A stretch of 64,000 bases of DNA from Gammaproteobacteria bacterium 13_2_20CM_66_19 (GCA_001914695.1 MNCZ01000099.1:1-64000); one strand, 5' to 3'; counted from the first letter of the stretch, positions 23,915 through 33,474 are shown. Notes: a model not told the origin generated them from the sequence alone. Numbers and translations: made by a program.

Positions 23915-24253
23915 CTACGGCTTGCCGGAGTAGTTGCCGTCCAGGTAGTCGAGGATCTGCCTGGCTTCCTCGTCGGTGAGCGGACCGCCGAAGCGATCCC
24001 TCATCTTCTGAACTTCCTTTTGCCACACGGCCCGGTTCATGGCCGGCGCGTTGCTCGGTATGTAATCGAGGCTGTGACAGATGTTGCAGCGACCCTCGGT
24101 CAGCTCGCGCCCGGGAGCATCCTTCAGCCGCACGGTCTCCTCCTTGAGCTGAGCGGGTACCAGCGGCTCCGCCGCCCCTAGCCAGCCGCCGGCGCCACCT
24201 AGCACGAGCGCCGCCGTGGCCAGTGCGGGCAAGCGGGCGAGCGCGACCTTCAC
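23915..24253 (-). CDS. sorB: Monoheme cytochrome c, sulfite dehydrogenase subunit SorB-like
   Basis: 112-residue periplasmic cytochrome c. It has a cleavable signal peptide (LPALATAALVLGGAGGWLGAAE), one heme-binding CNICH motif, and a methionine-containing helix (VQKMRDRFGG) that may supply the distal ligand, before the C-terminal ILDYLDGNY helix. The 4-base overlap (GTGA) with the molybdenum enzyme gene and the single heme match SorB of SorAB sulfite dehydrogenases rather than the diheme SoxD. It would accept electrons from SorA and pass them to the respiratory chain. Confidence 0.8.
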   Translation of the reverse strand: MKVALARLPALATAALVLGGAGGWLGAAEPLVPAQLKEETVRLKDAPGRELTEGRCNICHSLDYIPSNAPAMNRAVWQKEVQKMRDRFGGPLTDEEARQILDYLDGNYSGKP

Positions 24254-25437
24254 GCGATCTCCAGGCTCACGGCCTGCACGATGTTGTCGTGGTAGCCGGA
24301 AGGATTGGGCGTCAGCTTATCCGGCTGCTTCGCCCCGTTGCGGCTGCGCGCCCGCACCGCCACATCGAGCCGGCCGGCCCTCGAGGTGTCGAGCACAAAG
24401 CGGAACTCGCGCCAGGCAAAGCGCCCCAGATCGCGCTGGAGCGTGGCGTCGCGCCACCTCTGTCCACCGTCCACCGAAACCTCCACCCCCTCGATTCCAG
24501 CGCCGCCGTCCCAGGCCTTGCCGGCGAGCTCGGCGTGCGCGCCGCGACTCAAGCGCGCGCCCGAGCCGGGACTCACGATGAGTGAGTTCACCAACAACTC
24601 GGTGACCGGCGTGGTCTCGGCGGTCTCCTGGCTCGTGAAGCGCGCGCCGGGAAACGCTCCGGTCGGCACCCGGTACGCGGTCTTCATCCAGAAGCCGTCG
24701 AAGGCGCGCGGCTCGATGCGGATCGAGGCGAGATGCTTCATCCAGTAGGTTCCGACCCAGCCCGGCACCACCAGTCGCGCCGGTGCGCCGTTCCAGTGCG
24801 GGAGTGGCCGGCCGTTCATCTCGAAGGCGACCAGCGTGCTCTCATCGAGCGCCCGCTCGACGGGCAAGCTCTTGACGAAAGCCGGCGTCGCCGGAAGCAC
24901 CGGGGCGTCCGCGCCACCGAACACGACTTCGAGCGCGTCCGCGGCTACGCCGGCTCGCTGCAGCACCTCGCGCAGCCGCACCCCGCGCCAGCGCGCGTTG
25001 CCCATCGCGCCGCCGCCCCACTGAACCCCGGGTACGCGGGGAGTGAAGAGCCCACGCCGATTTCCCGCGCATTGATTGACCGCCACGACCTCGACCTGCT
25101 CAAAGCCGCTCCTGAGCTCGGCGAGCGACAGGGTGAGTGCCCGGCGTGCGCTGGCGCCGGAGACCTGCAGCCGCCAGCTGTCAGGATCGATGCGCGGAAT
25201 CACCGTGAGGTGATAGCGCACGAAGAACGCGCCGTTGTCCGTGAGCGGGGCCGCGAGATCCGCGAGCGGGGTTTCGAAGTTCGGCGGGCGGAAGCTACGC
25301 CGGATGAGCGGCTTCTTGCCGGGGAGCGCAGCGAGTGCCTCGACCTGCGCCACCGTGCCCGCGCCATCGGAGGCCCACACGCGCCCGATGAGGCAGCCGC
25401 CCGTGGCGGCGAGCAGGAGCTCACGCCGGGTCGCCAT
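24250..25437 (-). CDS. sorA: Sulfite dehydrogenase catalytic subunit, Mo-cofactor enzyme
   Basis: 395-residue periplasmic enzyme of the sulfite oxidase family, oxidising sulfite to sulfate at a molybdopterin centre. A Tat-type signal opens the protein (TRRELLLAATGG). The Mo-coordinating cysteine is in AVNQCAGNRRG, followed by GVQWGGGAMGNARWRGVRL. A C-terminal Mo-co dimerisation domain starts near ETTPVTELLVNSLI and has GKAWDGGAGIEGVEVSVDGG. The partner is the monoheme cytochrome encoded just downstream. A SoxC-type sulfane dehydrogenase is the main alternative, but no other sox genes are nearby. The gene diverges from apbE with 156 bases between starts. Confidence 0.85.
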   Translation of the reverse strand: MATRRELLLAATGGCLIGRVWASDGAGTVAQVEALAALPGKKPLIRRSFRPPNFETPLADLAAPLTDNGAFFVRYHLTVIPRIDPDSWRLQVSGASARRALTLSLAELRSGFEQVEVVAVNQCAGNRRGLFTPRVPGVQWGGGAMGNARWRGVRLREVLQRAGVAADALEVVFGGADAPVLPATPAFVKSLPVERALDESTLVAFEMNGRPLPHWNGAPARLVVPGWVGTYWMKHLASIRIEPRAFDGFWMKTAYRVPTGAFPGARFTSQETAETTPVTELLVNSLIVSPGSGARLSRGAHAELAGKAWDGGAGIEGVEVSVDGGQRWRDATLQRDLGRFAWREFRFVLDTSRAGRLDVAVRARSRNGAKQPDKLTPNPSGYHDNIVQAVSLEIA

Positions 25438-25593
25438 GGCGACTCAATTCCGCTGGTTTCATTGGAATCCCCCGGCGCAGCCGACCTGGCTCAAGCGGGC
25501 GGGAAGGATACCGTAATCCCCCGAAGCGGGGGTACCGCCGCCACCGGCCGGGCGCCCGCGAGCGGACGCGAGTACCCTAAGGCTCCCAACGCC

Positions 25594-26673
25594 ATGATGA
25601 CGCGCATGCTCAGGTTCATCCTCGCCGCGCTTTCCGCGGTGCCGTGCCTGGCCATGCAAGCGGTCACCGCAGCTCCCGCGGCGCCGCTGCCCGCTCGGGG
25701 GGCGTGGCTCGAGCGCACGGAAGCGATCATGGGCACACGCATTTACGTGCAGCTCTGGTCGCAGGACCGGGCCAAAGGCAACGCCGCGATCGATGCGGTG
25801 ATGGCGGAAATGCGCCGCATCGATGCGCTCATGAGCCACTACAAGCCCGAGAGCCAGTTGTCGCAGATCAACGCGCGCGCCAACCGCGAGCCGGTCCAGG
25901 TGGACAAGGAGCTGTTCGATCTCATCAAGCTCTCGACCCACTACTCCGAGATCACCGCAGGCGCCTTCGATATCACCTACGCGAGCGTCGGCTACCTCTA
26001 CGACTATCCGCGCCACGTCCATCCGACCGAAGCGCAGATTCAGCAAGCGCTCCCTGCGGTCAACTGGCGCCGCATGCTGCTCGATGAGCAGCATCACACC
26101 GTGCGCTTCGAGCATCCTGGGATGCGTATCGACCTGGGCGGCATCGGCAAGGGGTACGCCGTCGATCGCGGTGTTGAAATCCTCGAGGCGCGCGGCATCC
26201 GGCACGCCGTGGTCAGTGCAGGCGGCGACAGCCGCATCCTCGGCGATCACCTGGGTCGGCCGTGGCTGGTGGCGATCCGCCATCCCGATGACCCGCACAA
26301 GGTGGTGACCCGCATTCCGCTCAGCGACATCGCCATGTCGACTTCGGGCGACTACGAACGCTATTTCGACGAGAAGGGCGTCCGCTACCACCACATCATC
26401 GACCCGCGCACCGGCCATTCGGCCAGCAAGGTGCGCAGCGCCACGATCCTCGCGCCGACCGCCACGCAGACCGACGGCATGTCGAAGACCGCTTTCGTGC
26501 TGGGCCCTGAAAAAACGCTCGAGATCATCAACCGCATGCCCGAGTACGATGCGGTGTTCGTGTGCCCTGACGGGCGGGTGTTGTACTCCAACGGGCTACG
26601 GCCGCCGGCGCCACGGCCGGCGGGCGCCCCGCCGGCAACGCCTACTGCGGTGAGCCCCCGTGTGACACCTTGA
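25594..26673 (+). CDS. apbE: FAD:protein FMN transferase ApbE
   Basis: 359-residue protein that attaches FMN covalently to Thr/Ser residues of flavoproteins such as Na+-NQR or NosR-type subunits. After a signal peptide (MLRFILAALSAVPCLAMQA) it shows EAIMGTRIYVQLW, MSHYKPESQLSQIN, GAFDITYASVGYLYDY, RIDLGGIGKGYAVDRGV, VSAGGDSRILG and HHIIDPRTGHSA, the complete ApbE signature set with the Mg-binding TDGMSKTAFVLG. ATG 25594 (a second ATG follows directly) is chosen because the signal peptide starts there. The Ala/Pro tail (PPAPRPAGAPP) is extra. The last 32 bases overlap the convergent DUF2934 gene. Confidence 0.92.
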   Translation: MMTRMLRFILAALSAVPCLAMQAVTAAPAAPLPARGAWLERTEAIMGTRIYVQLWSQDRAKGNAAIDAVMAEMRRIDALMSHYKPESQLSQINARANREPVQVDKELFDLIKLSTHYSEITAGAFDITYASVGYLYDYPRHVHPTEAQIQQALPAVNWRRMLLDEQHHTVRFEHPGMRIDLGGIGKGYAVDRGVEILEARGIRHAVVSAGGDSRILGDHLGRPWLVAIRHPDDPHKVVTRIPLSDIAMSTSGDYERYFDEKGVRYHHIIDPRTGHSASKVRSATILAPTATQTDGMSKTAFVLGPEKTLEIINRMPEYDAVFVCPDGRVLYSNGLRPPAPRPAGAPPATPTAVSPRVTP

Positions 26674-26914
26674 GCAGCGCGTCGATCTCCGCTTCCGCGG
26701 CGAGCCAGTCCTCGGTCTCGTGACCGGGGGCAAAGCCGCGCCGCTCGGCGCGCAGGTATGCGTTTTCCGCGATCGTCGTGCGCCGCATTTCGGCGGTCAG
26801 CGTCACCCGCGTGGGTTGCGGCGTCACTGACTTGGGCGGCCGCGCGGCAACGCGCGGCGTGCCGGTGCGTGCGGTGGAACTCGCCGGGATATCGCTTGAG
26901 CGTCTGGTAGCCAT
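26642..26914 (-). CDS. DUF2934 domain small protein
   Basis: 90-residue protein of unknown function. The second half has the DUF2934 pattern: IAENAYLRAERRGFAPGHETEDWLAAEAEI, a helix pair found in many small proteobacterial proteins. The N-terminal half is Thr/Pro/Arg-rich and probably disordered. The ATG at 26914 has a strong AAGGAGGAG ribosome site. It overlaps the 3' end of apbE on the other strand by 32 bases. Confidence 0.8.
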   Translation of the reverse strand: MATRRSSDIPASSTARTGTPRVAARPPKSVTPQPTRVTLTAEMRRTTIAENAYLRAERRGFAPGHETEDWLAAEAEIDALLKVSHGGSPQ

Positions 26915-27027
26915 CGACTCCTCCTTCAACGAGGCGCTCACTTTGCGCGGGCAGCTTCGCGTGCGCAAGGGCCGGCAGGCGATGCAAGCGCTTACCGCGC
27001 GGCGCTCGTGTTCCTCCGCCCGCCGGG

Positions 27028-27135
27028 ACGGGACTCGGACTTACCTTGTGCCGGGAGATCGTCGAAGCGCACGGCGGGCTGAGCCTCGCGAACCGTCCGG
27101 GGGGCGGCGCGCTCGCCACGGTTTGGCTGCCGTGA
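27028..27135 (+). pseudogene. 3' remnant of a sensor histidine kinase gene
   Basis: A short plus-strand frame ending at a TGA at 27133-27135 reads [18 protein letters not shown] and continues [18 protein letters not shown]. This is the G2 box and final strands of a histidine-kinase ATPase domain, with the stop at the usual place. No N, D or F box is found upstream in any frame; the DUF2934 gene lies there instead. It therefore looks like a surviving 3' fragment of about 35 codons. On the opposite strand the same DNA encodes the end of galU's tail. Confidence 0.75.
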
Positions 27136-28072
27136 GAGCGCCGCCGTTGCCGGCCGCGGCTGGGCGCGCGGGCGCGGGGGCGCCGGCCGAGAGGTCGAGA
27201 CCCTGCAGGTATTTGCGAAAGCCGCGTCCGAGCTCGGCGTGGCCGAGCGCGTATTCGACGGTCGCCTGCAGATAGCCGAGCTTGCTGCCGCAGTCGTAGC
27301 GCTTGCCGCTGAAGCGATAGGCGTAGACCGCCTCCTCGCGCATGAGCGCCGCGATGCCGTCGGTGAGCTGGATCTCGCCGCCGGCGCCCGAGCCGATGCT
27401 CTCCAGATGCTCGAAGATCGCCGGGGTGAGCACGTAGCGGCCGACGACCGCGAGGTTCGAGGGTGCGACGGCGGGCTTGGGCTTCTCGATGATGCTGCGC
27501 ACGCGGCTGGTCACCGCGCGGTCGCCGTCCACTGCGACGATGCCGTACTTCTCGGTGTCCTGCCGCGGCACCACCTGCACGCCGAGCACGCTGGAGTGCC
27601 GGGACTCGTAGACCTGCGCCATCTGTGCGAGGCAGGCGACGTCGCTGCGAATGAGATCATCCGCCAGATGCACGAAGAAGGGCTCGGCGCCCACGGCGGG
27701 CTGCGCGCAGAGCACCGCATGACCGAGCCCGAGGGGCGCCGGCTGCCGGATATAGATGCAGGAGGCGTAGGAAGGCAGGACGCTGCGCAGCTGGTTGAGC
27801 AGATCGCTCTTGCCCTGCTGCTTGAGCGTCAGCTCCAGCTCCTGGTCGGAGTCGAAGTGATCCTCGATGGCGCGCTTGGAGGCGCCGGTGATGAACACCA
27901 GGCGCTGCGCGCCCGCGGCGAGGGCTTCCTCGACCGCATACTGGATCAGCGGCTTGTCGACCACCGGGAGCATCTCTTTAGGGCTCGCCTTGGTCGCGGG
28001 CAGAAAGCGCGTGCCGCGCCCCGCCACGGGAAAGACCGCGGTGCGGATCGCCGACTTGAAGCGGGTCCTCAT
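27041..28072 (-). CDS. galU: UTP-glucose-1-phosphate uridylyltransferase GalU
   Basis: Makes UDP-glucose from UTP and glucose 1-phosphate for LPS, capsule and osmoprotectant synthesis. The nucleotidyltransferase signature is [26 protein letters not shown], followed by [36 protein letters not shown] and FVHLADDLI; the sugar-binding [13 protein letters not shown] and [15 protein letters not shown] are present. The ATG 28072 has GGAGAGAAG directly before it. The protein has 343 residues; the catalytic part ends near RKYLQGLDL, so the last ~50 residues (Pro/Ala, then Arg-rich ending RRSPGTR) are an extra tail encoded over a histidine-kinase remnant. It follows lapB by 14 bases and ends the long core operon. 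Confidence 0.93.
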   Translation of the reverse strand: MRTRFKSAIRTAVFPVAGRGTRFLPATKASPKEMLPVVDKPLIQYAVEEALAAGAQRLVFITGASKRAIEDHFDSDQELELTLKQQGKSDLLNQLRSVLPSYASCIYIRQPAPLGLGHAVLCAQPAVGAEPFFVHLADDLIRSDVACLAQMAQVYESRHSSVLGVQVVPRQDTEKYGIVAVDGDRAVTSRVRSIIEKPKPAVAPSNLAVVGRYVLTPAIFEHLESIGSGAGGEIQLTDGIAALMREEAVYAYRFSGKRYDCGSKLGYLQATVEYALGHAELGRGFRKYLQGLDLSAGAPAPARPAAAGNGGALTAAKPWRARRPPDGSRGSARRALRRSPGTR

Positions 28073-28086
28073 CTTCTCTCCAGGGC

Positions 28087-29241
28087 TCACTGGGGGCCGC
28101 CGCCGCAGGTGGCCCCCGCCGGCCGCTCGGTGCGCTCGGCCCACTTGAAGACCGAGGGCCGCATGCTGTCCCAGGAGCGGCATTTCGGGCAGCGCCAGTA
28201 CCAGCCGACGCTGTGGAGCCCGCAGTCATCGCACTGGTAGCGGCCGCCGGCATCGCCGATGCGCATCAGGAGCGCGCCGAGCGAGCTCGCCTCCGCAGCC
28301 GACTCGATCCCGCCGCCGAGGTCCGCAGCCAGGCCCGCAAGTCCGGCGGCGTCCGCGGGCGGCAAGGCGGTGGCGAGAAGCCAGGCGAGCTGCCGCGGCG
28401 TGACCCGGCCGCTCTGTCGCAACCGCGCCCCGAGCTCGCTCAACATGTCGGCGCGCCCGATCTGGCGAGCGCTGCCGAGCACCGCGGGAATGATCTCGAG
28501 CGCAAGTCCCGGCGACATCTCGAGCGCGTGCAGGTAGAGGAGCAGGGCACCCGCGGCGTCACCGGCCTTCTCGGCGATACGCGCGGTGAGGATGTCAGCC
28601 CGCGGCAGCTCCGGCTGGTGCGTGCGCGCCTGCCGCAGCAGCGTCCGCGCGCGCTCGCTGTCACCCTGCACCAGCGCGTGCTCGGCGAGCTCGCAGAGGT
28701 AGTGGGCGGCGACCCGCCCCCGCTCGGCCTGCACGGCCGGCGGCAGCTCGTGGAACACCTTGAGCGCCTTGGCCCAGTCGCCCTGGGTCTCGTAGATGGC
28801 TACCAGCTGATCGAGCGCCGCGTGCCGGTACTCGCGCGAAGCCGCCAACTCCTCGAAGACACGCTCGGCCCGGTCCATGAGTCCCGCGCTCTGATAGTCG
28901 AGCGCCAGAGCGAACGCGGCCTTGTCGCGCAGGCGTGGACCGCCGTGATCGCGCAGGCGCGAATGAAGCGCGATGGCGCGATCGACCTCGCCGCGGCGCC
29001 GGAACAGGCTCCCCAGCGCGAACTGCATCTCGGCGGCATCGCCCTCCGCCTCGGCGGCCATGCGCGTGAAGATCTCAGCGGCGTGATCGAAGCGGTCGTT
29101 GATGAGGTGGTCGAGGCCCACGTAGTAGTCGCGCGGCAACCGCACGGTGCGCGCCGCGCCGTTGCGGCGGCCGAGAAACCAGGCGGCGAGCCCGACGAGG
29201 ATGAACGCCAGAGCCAGGAGCAGTGGGGGCAGCTCGAACAC
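28087..29241 (-). CDS. lapB: LPS assembly regulator LapB (YciM)
   Basis: 384-residue membrane-anchored cytoplasmic adaptor that, with FtsH, controls LpxC turnover and so LPS synthesis. One N-terminal membrane helix ([21 protein letters not shown]) is followed by tandem TPRs ([21 protein letters not shown] onward) and a C-terminal rubredoxin-like zinc site: YQCDDCGL and [11 protein letters not shown]. All elements are intact. It lies between ihfB and galU. The usual partner gene lapA is absent from the 59-base gap to ihfB. Confidence 0.93.
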   Translation of the reverse strand: MFELPPLLLALAFILVGLAAWFLGRRNGAARTVRLPRDYYVGLDHLINDRFDHAAEIFTRMAAEAEGDAAEMQFALGSLFRRRGEVDRAIALHSRLRDHGGPRLRDKAAFALALDYQSAGLMDRAERVFEELAASREYRHAALDQLVAIYETQGDWAKALKVFHELPPAVQAERGRVAAHYLCELAEHALVQGDSERARTLLRQARTHQPELPRADILTARIAEKAGDAAGALLLYLHALEMSPGLALEIIPAVLGSARQIGRADMLSELGARLRQSGRVTPRQLAWLLATALPPADAAGLAGLAADLGGGIESAAEASSLGALLMRIGDAGGRYQCDDCGLHSVGWYWRCPKCRSWDSMRPSVFKWAERTERPAGATCGGGPQ

Positions 29242-29300
29242 ACCGCGACGATATCAGGTCCGCGTGGCAAGCGATAACGCCGGCCGCCGGACGGTGGACT

Positions 29301-29615
29301 CTAGTCGCGGATCGGCCGGCCGGCCCCATCGTTCACGCGCTCGCGCAGATCCTTCCCGGGCTTGAAGTGCGGCACGTGCTTGCCGGAGAGTGCCACCGCC
29401 TCGCCGGTCTTGGGGTTGCGCCCCTGACGCGGCGGCCGGAAGTGCAGCGAGAAGCTGCCGAAGCCGCGAATCTCGATGCGCTCGCCCTGCGAGAGCGCGT
29501 CGCTCATGATCTCGAGAATCTGCTTCAGCGCCAGCTCGACGTCCTTGGCCGGCAGGTGCTTCTGCTTGGCAGTGATTATCTCGATGAGCTCAGACTTGGT
29601 CATGCGTTGCGACAT
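29301..29615 (-). CDS. ihfB: Integration host factor beta subunit
   Basis: 104-residue DNA-bending protein, partner of Ihf[27 protein letters not shown] is the dimerisation helix pair; [29 protein letters not shown] is the beta-arm with the intercalating Pro, and [15 protein letters not shown] ends the fold. Two ATGs fit: 29615, or 29603, which gives the canonical MTKSELIE start. Neither has a clear ribosome site; translation may be coupled to rpsA, whose stop lies 14 bases upstream. Confidence 0.95.
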   Translation of the reverse strand: MSQRMTKSELIEIITAKQKHLPAKDVELALKQILEIMSDALSQGERIEIRGFGSFSLHFRPPRQGRNPKTGEAVALSGKHVPHFKPGKDLRERVNDGAGRPIRD

Positions 29616-29629
29616 AAGGCCAGAAGCGC

Positions 29630-31306
29630 TCAGCGTTCTCCGGAACCGATCTGCTCTTTCAGGAGATCCCCGAGGCTGGTGCCCGAGGGCGTCTGCTCCG
29701 AGCGGTAGCTCTGGACAGCCTCGGCCTCCTCGTGCGCTTCCTTGGCCTTGATCGACAACGAGATGGTGCGTGATTTCTTGTCGACGCCGGTGAACTTCGC
29801 CTCCACCTCGTCGCCGACCTTGAGGACCGTGCGCGCGTCCTCGACTCGGTCGCGGCCGAGCTCGGAGGCGCGCAGCTGTCCTTCGACACCGTTGCCGAGA
29901 TCGATGACCGCGCCGCGGGCGTCGACGTCCTTCACCACACCCTTGACGATCGTGCCCTTGGGGTTGTCGGCGATGTAGCTCGAGAACGGATCCTTCGCGA
30001 GCTGCTTGACGCCGAGCGATATGCGCTCGCGCTCCGGGTCGATCGACAGCACCATGGCCTCGATCTGCTGGCCCTTCTGGTAGTTGCGCACCGCCTCCTC
30101 GCCGGGCTGATCCCAGGAGATGTCCGACAGGTGCACGAGGCCGTCGATGTTGCCGGGGAGCCCGATGAAGATGCCGAAGTCGGTGATCGACTTGATCTGG
30201 CCCGCCACCTTATCGCCGCGGTTGTAATTCTCAGCGAACTCCTTCCACGGGTTCGCCTGGCACTGCTTGAGGCCGAGCGATATGCGGCGGCGCTCCTCGT
30301 CCACGTCGAGCACCATCACCTCGACTTCCTGGCCGGTGTGCACCACTTTCGCGGGGTTGACGTTCTTGTTGGTCCAGTCCATCTCCGAGACGTGCACCAG
30401 TCCCTCGACCCCGTCCTCGATCTCGACGAAGGCGCCGTAGTCGGCGATGTTGGTGACCTTGCCGAACACGCGGGTGTTCGGCGGGTAGCGCCGCGCGATG
30501 TTCTGCCACGGATCGGCGCCGAGCTGCTTGAGTCCCAGGCTCACCCGCGAGCGCTCGCGGTCGAACTTGAGGATGCGCACCTCGACCTCGTCGCCCACCT
30601 TCACGACCTCGGAGGGGTGCTTGACGCGCTTCCAGGCCATGTCGGTGATGTGCAGCAGCCCATCGATCCCGCCGAGATCGACGAAGGCGCCGTAATCGGT
30701 GAGGTTCTTGACCGTGCCGCGCACCACCGCGCCTTCCTGCAGGTTGTCCATGAGCGCGCTGCGCTCGGCGGAGAACTCCTGCTCGACCACCGCGCGGCGC
30801 GACACCACGACGTTATTGCGCTTCTGATCGAGCTTGATGACCTTGAACTCGAGCGGCTTGCCTTCGAGATACGAGGTATCGCGCACCGGGCGCACGTCGA
30901 CGAGCGACCCTGGAAGGAAGGCGCGCACGTTCTCGATCTCGACGGTGAAGCCCCCCTTGACGCGCCCGGTGATGACACCGGTCACGATCTCGGATTTGTT
31001 GAACGCCTCCTCGAGGCGCGTCCAGGTGCGGGCGCGCTTTGCCTTCTCGCGCGACAGGCGGGTCTCGCCGGTGCCGTCCTCCACCGAATCGAGTGCGACC
31101 TCCACCTGGTCGCCGGGCTTGACCTCGACCTCGCCGCGCTCGTTCTTGAACTGCTCGAGGGGGATGACGGCCTCGGACTTGAGGCCTACGTTGACGATGA
31201 CGACGTCGGGGGTGACATCCACCACGAGCCCCGTGAGGATCATTCCCGGGCGGATGCGTTGATTGGCGAGACTGTGCTCGAAAAGCTGCGCGAAACTTTC
31301 TGTCAT
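29630..31306 (-). CDS. rpsA: 30S ribosomal protein S1
   Basis: 558 residues, close to the 557 of E. coli S1. Six S1/OB-fold repeats are visible, marked by [20 protein letters not shown], then [89 protein letters not shown] and [20 protein letters not shown]1 unfolds and docks mRNA on the 30S subunit. ATG 31306 has AAGGT close before it, just after a stable hairpin. It is the seventh gene of the operon that starts with gyrA, 136 bases after cmk. Confidence 0.96.
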   Translation of the reverse strand: MTESFAQLFEHSLANQRIRPGMILTGLVVDVTPDVVIVNVGLKSEAVIPLEQFKNERGEVEVKPGDQVEVALDSVEDGTGETRLSREKAKRARTWTRLEEAFNKSEIVTGVITGRVKGGFTVEIENVRAFLPGSLVDVRPVRDTSYLEGKPLEFKVIKLDQKRNNVVVSRRAVVEQEFSAERSALMDNLQEGAVVRGTVKNLTDYGAFVDLGGIDGLLHITDMAWKRVKHPSEVVKVGDEVEVRILKFDRERSRVSLGLKQLGADPWQNIARRYPPNTRVFGKVTNIADYGAFVEIEDGVEGLVHVSEMDWTNKNVNPAKVVHTGQEVEVMVLDVDEERRRISLGLKQCQANPWKEFAENYNRGDKVAGQIKSITDFGIFIGLPGNIDGLVHLSDISWDQPGEEAVRNYQKGQQIEAMVLSIDPERERISLGVKQLAKDPFSSYIADNPKGTIVKGVVKDVDARGAVIDLGNGVEGQLRASELGRDRVEDARTVLKVGDEVEAKFTGVDKKSRTISLSIKAKEAHEEAEAVQSYRSEQTPSGTSLGDLLKEQIGSGER

Positions 31307-31317
31307 ACCTTCACTTT

Positions 31318-31334
31318 GCACGCCACCGGCGTGC
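31318..31334 (-). promoter_or_regulatory. Hairpin in the rpsA leader next to the ribosome-binding site
   Basis: Perfect 7-bp inverted repeat with a 3-base loop (GCACGCC-ACC-GGCGTGC on the plus strand; arms extend by TGCA on both sides with a mismatch). In the rpsA mRNA it ends a few bases before the AAGTGAAGGT ribosome site. In gammaproteobacteria the rpsA leader folds into hairpins that mediate S1 autoregulation, so this is a good candidate for one of them. Confidence 0.6.
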
Positions 31335-31442
31335 CTGCACTGGAGCACTCGTCCTGAGGCCCAGGAAAGAAACACCGGGCACCCGCAATCCGGCGAGCGC
31401 CGACTTCGAATCACCTTCCGTGCGTACGCGAACGAGAGGCTG

Positions 31443-32132
31443 TCACGGCCACAGGCACCGGGCGGTCATGAGTTCCAGCACCCGCCCGACGATCGCCTCG
31501 ATCTTGATGCCGGTCGAGTCGATCACGCAGGCGTCGGACGCCGGCCTCAACGGGGCGACCGGGCGGGTCTGATCCCTGAGGTCCCGCTCGGCTATCTCGC
31601 GCGAAAGGGCGGGAAGGCTAACATCCGATCCCTTGTCTTTCAACTGCTTATGCCGGCGCAGGGCCCTTTCTTCGGGGGTGGCGGTCAGGAAGATCTTCAG
31701 GTCGGCCCCGGGGAAGACCACGGTGCCCATATCGCGCCCGTCCGCGACCAGCCCCGGGGATCTGGCAAAGGCCCGCTGGCGCCCGAGGAGGGCCGCGCGG
31801 ACCGCCGGCCATGCCGCAACCCGTGAGGCCCCCTGCCCGGCGCCTTCCGAGCGAATCGCCTCGGTGACGTCGCGCCCGTCGAGCCACACGCGCTCGCTCC
31901 CGTCGGGGGCGGAGCCGAAACGGGCGTCCATGGACGCGGCGATCTCGCCATGACCGCGCTCGTCGACGCTCTCGAGACCCGCGGTGGCGCCGGCCAGCGC
32001 CACCAGGCGGTACAGCGCGCCGCTGTCGAGCAGGTGCCAGCCGGTGCGGCGCGCGACGGCGCGGCTGATGGTGCCCTTGCCCGAGCCACTCGGGCCGTCG
32101 ATGGTCACGATAGGGGATCGCGTGCGGGACAT
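31443..32132 (-). CDS. cmk: Cytidylate kinase
   Basis: 229-residue kinase converting (d)CMP to (d)CDP. Walker [16 protein letters not shown], substrate region [48 protein letters not shown], and lid [16 protein letters not shown] with the final [14 protein letters not shown] are all present. It lies between aroA (16 bases upstream) and rpsA, the standard gammaproteobacterial order. Confidence 0.96.
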   Translation of the reverse strand: MSRTRSPIVTIDGPSGSGKGTISRAVARRTGWHLLDSGALYRLVALAGATAGLESVDERGHGEIAASMDARFGSAPDGSERVWLDGRDVTEAIRSEGAGQGASRVAAWPAVRAALLGRQRAFARSPGLVADGRDMGTVVFPGADLKIFLTATPEERALRRHKQLKDKGSDVSLPALSREIAERDLRDQTRPVAPLRPASDACVIDSTGIKIEAIVGRVLELMTARCLWP

Positions 32133-32148
32133 CCTCAGGCAGCGTCCG

Positions 32149-33474
32149 TCAGAGCGCCTCGATCCGCAAGCCCGCGGCGCGCGCCGTGTCCACGAACCCC
32201 GGGAAAGAGGTCGCCACGTTCGCCACCTCGAGGATCTCGATCGGCGCGCGCGCTTTGAGCGAGGCGACCGCGAACGCCATCGCGATGCGGTGATCGCCTG
32301 AGCTGTCGATGGTGCCGCCGCCGAGCTCTCCGGCGCCGCGGATCCACAGGCCGTCGGGGAGCAGCTGGTGCTCGACCCCGAGACGCTCGAGCCCCGCCGC
32401 CATGGCAGCCAGCCGATCGCTCTCCTTGACGCGCAGCTCGAGCGCGCCGCGCACCAGCGTCTCGCCGCTCGCGCACGCGGCGGCGATGAAGAACACCGGA
32501 AACTCGTCGATCGAGTTGGGAATCAGCGTCTCGGGCACGGTGATGCCGTGGAGCGCGCTGCGGCGCACCTCGATATCCGCGACCGGCTCGGCGTCGCTGT
32601 CCCCGGCTGCGGTGCGCGGCTGCAGGCGGATGTCGGCTCCCATGCGGCGCAGCAGCTCGATGAGACCGGTGCGCGTCGGGTTCACGCCGACGTTGGTGAG
32701 GGTGAGGGCGGGATCGGCCGCCAGGCAGCCGGCGACCAGAAAGAACGCCGCCGAGGAGAAATCCGCGGGCACCGCGATGCGCGTGCCGGTGAGCGGCTGC
32801 CCCCCCTCCATCGCAATCCTTCGCCCGTCGCGCTGCAGCCGTACGCCGAAGGCGCCGAGCATGCGCTCGGTGTGATCGCGCGCGGGCGCGGGCTCCGTGA
32901 GCTCGGTGCGTCCGGTGGCGGCGAGCCCCGCGAGCAGCACCGCGGACTTCACCTGCGCGCTCGCCACCGGGAGGCTGTAATGAATGGCGCGCAGATGCGG
33001 CGTGCCGCGGATCTCGACCGGCGGGCGGCCCTCGCGCGTGTGGATGCGCGCGCCCATCATCTGCAGCGGCACGGCGACCCGCTCCATCGGCCGGCGCATC
33101 AGCGACTCGTCGCCGATGAGCGTCGAGTCGAATCTCTGCGGCGCCAGCACTCCCATCATCAGGCGCATCGCCGTGCCGGCGTTGCCCATGTCGAGCGGCG
33201 CCGGCGACGGCGCGAGGCCGTGTGCGCCCACGCCGTGCACCACGACCTCGGTTTCCGCGGGCCGCTCGATCGCAACCCCGAGCTGCTCGAGCGCCCGCGC
33301 GGTGGACAGGCAGTCCTCGCCCGCGAGAAACCCGCTGATGTGCGTGTCCCCGTCGGCGAGTGCGCCGAGCATGAGGGCGCGGTGCGAGATCGACTTGTCG
33401 CCGGGCACGGTGAGCGAGCCCTTGATGCTCCCGCCGGCGCGCACTCGATAGCGGTCGGCGCCCGGTGGGCTCAT
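32149..33474 (-). CDS. aroA: 5-enolpyruvylshikimate-3-phosphate synthase
   Basis: 441-residue shikimate-pathway enzyme joining shikimate 3-phosphate and PEP. The opening LTVPGDKSISHRALMLGALADG has the catalytic Lys; PLDMGNAGTAMRLMMG and VPADFSSAAFFLVAG, and the C-terminal VKESDRLAAMAAGL, DGLWIRG and SSGDHRIAMAFAVASL, complete the two inside-out barrel domains. ATG 33474 overlaps the pheA stop in ATGA, which indicates coupling; longer in-frame extensions run inside pheA and are rejected. It is a separate gene, not fused to tyrA as in Pseudomonas. Confidence 0.96.
   Translation of the reverse strand: MSPPGADRYRVRAGGSIKGSLTVPGDKSISHRALMLGALADGDTHISGFLAGEDCLSTARALEQLGVAIERPAETEVVVHGVGAHGLAPSPAPLDMGNAGTAMRLMMGVLAPQRFDSTLIGDESLMRRPMERVAVPLQMMGARIHTREGRPPVEIRGTPHLRAIHYSLPVASAQVKSAVLLAGLAATGRTELTEPAPARDHTERMLGAFGVRLQRDGRRIAMEGGQPLTGTRIAVPADFSSAAFFLVAGCLAADPALTLTNVGVNPTRTGLIELLRRMGADIRLQPRTAAGDSDAEPVADIEVRRSALHGITVPETLIPNSIDEFPVFFIAAACASGETLVRGALELRVKESDRLAAMAAGLERLGVEHQLLPDGLWIRGAGELGGGTIDSSGDHRIAMAFAVASLKARAPIEILEVANVATSFPGFVDTARAAGLRIEAL

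Noticed and set aside
24733-25593. Extending apbE upstream to 24733
   Set aside because: The extension runs antisense through sorA; the ApbE signal peptide starts at 25594.
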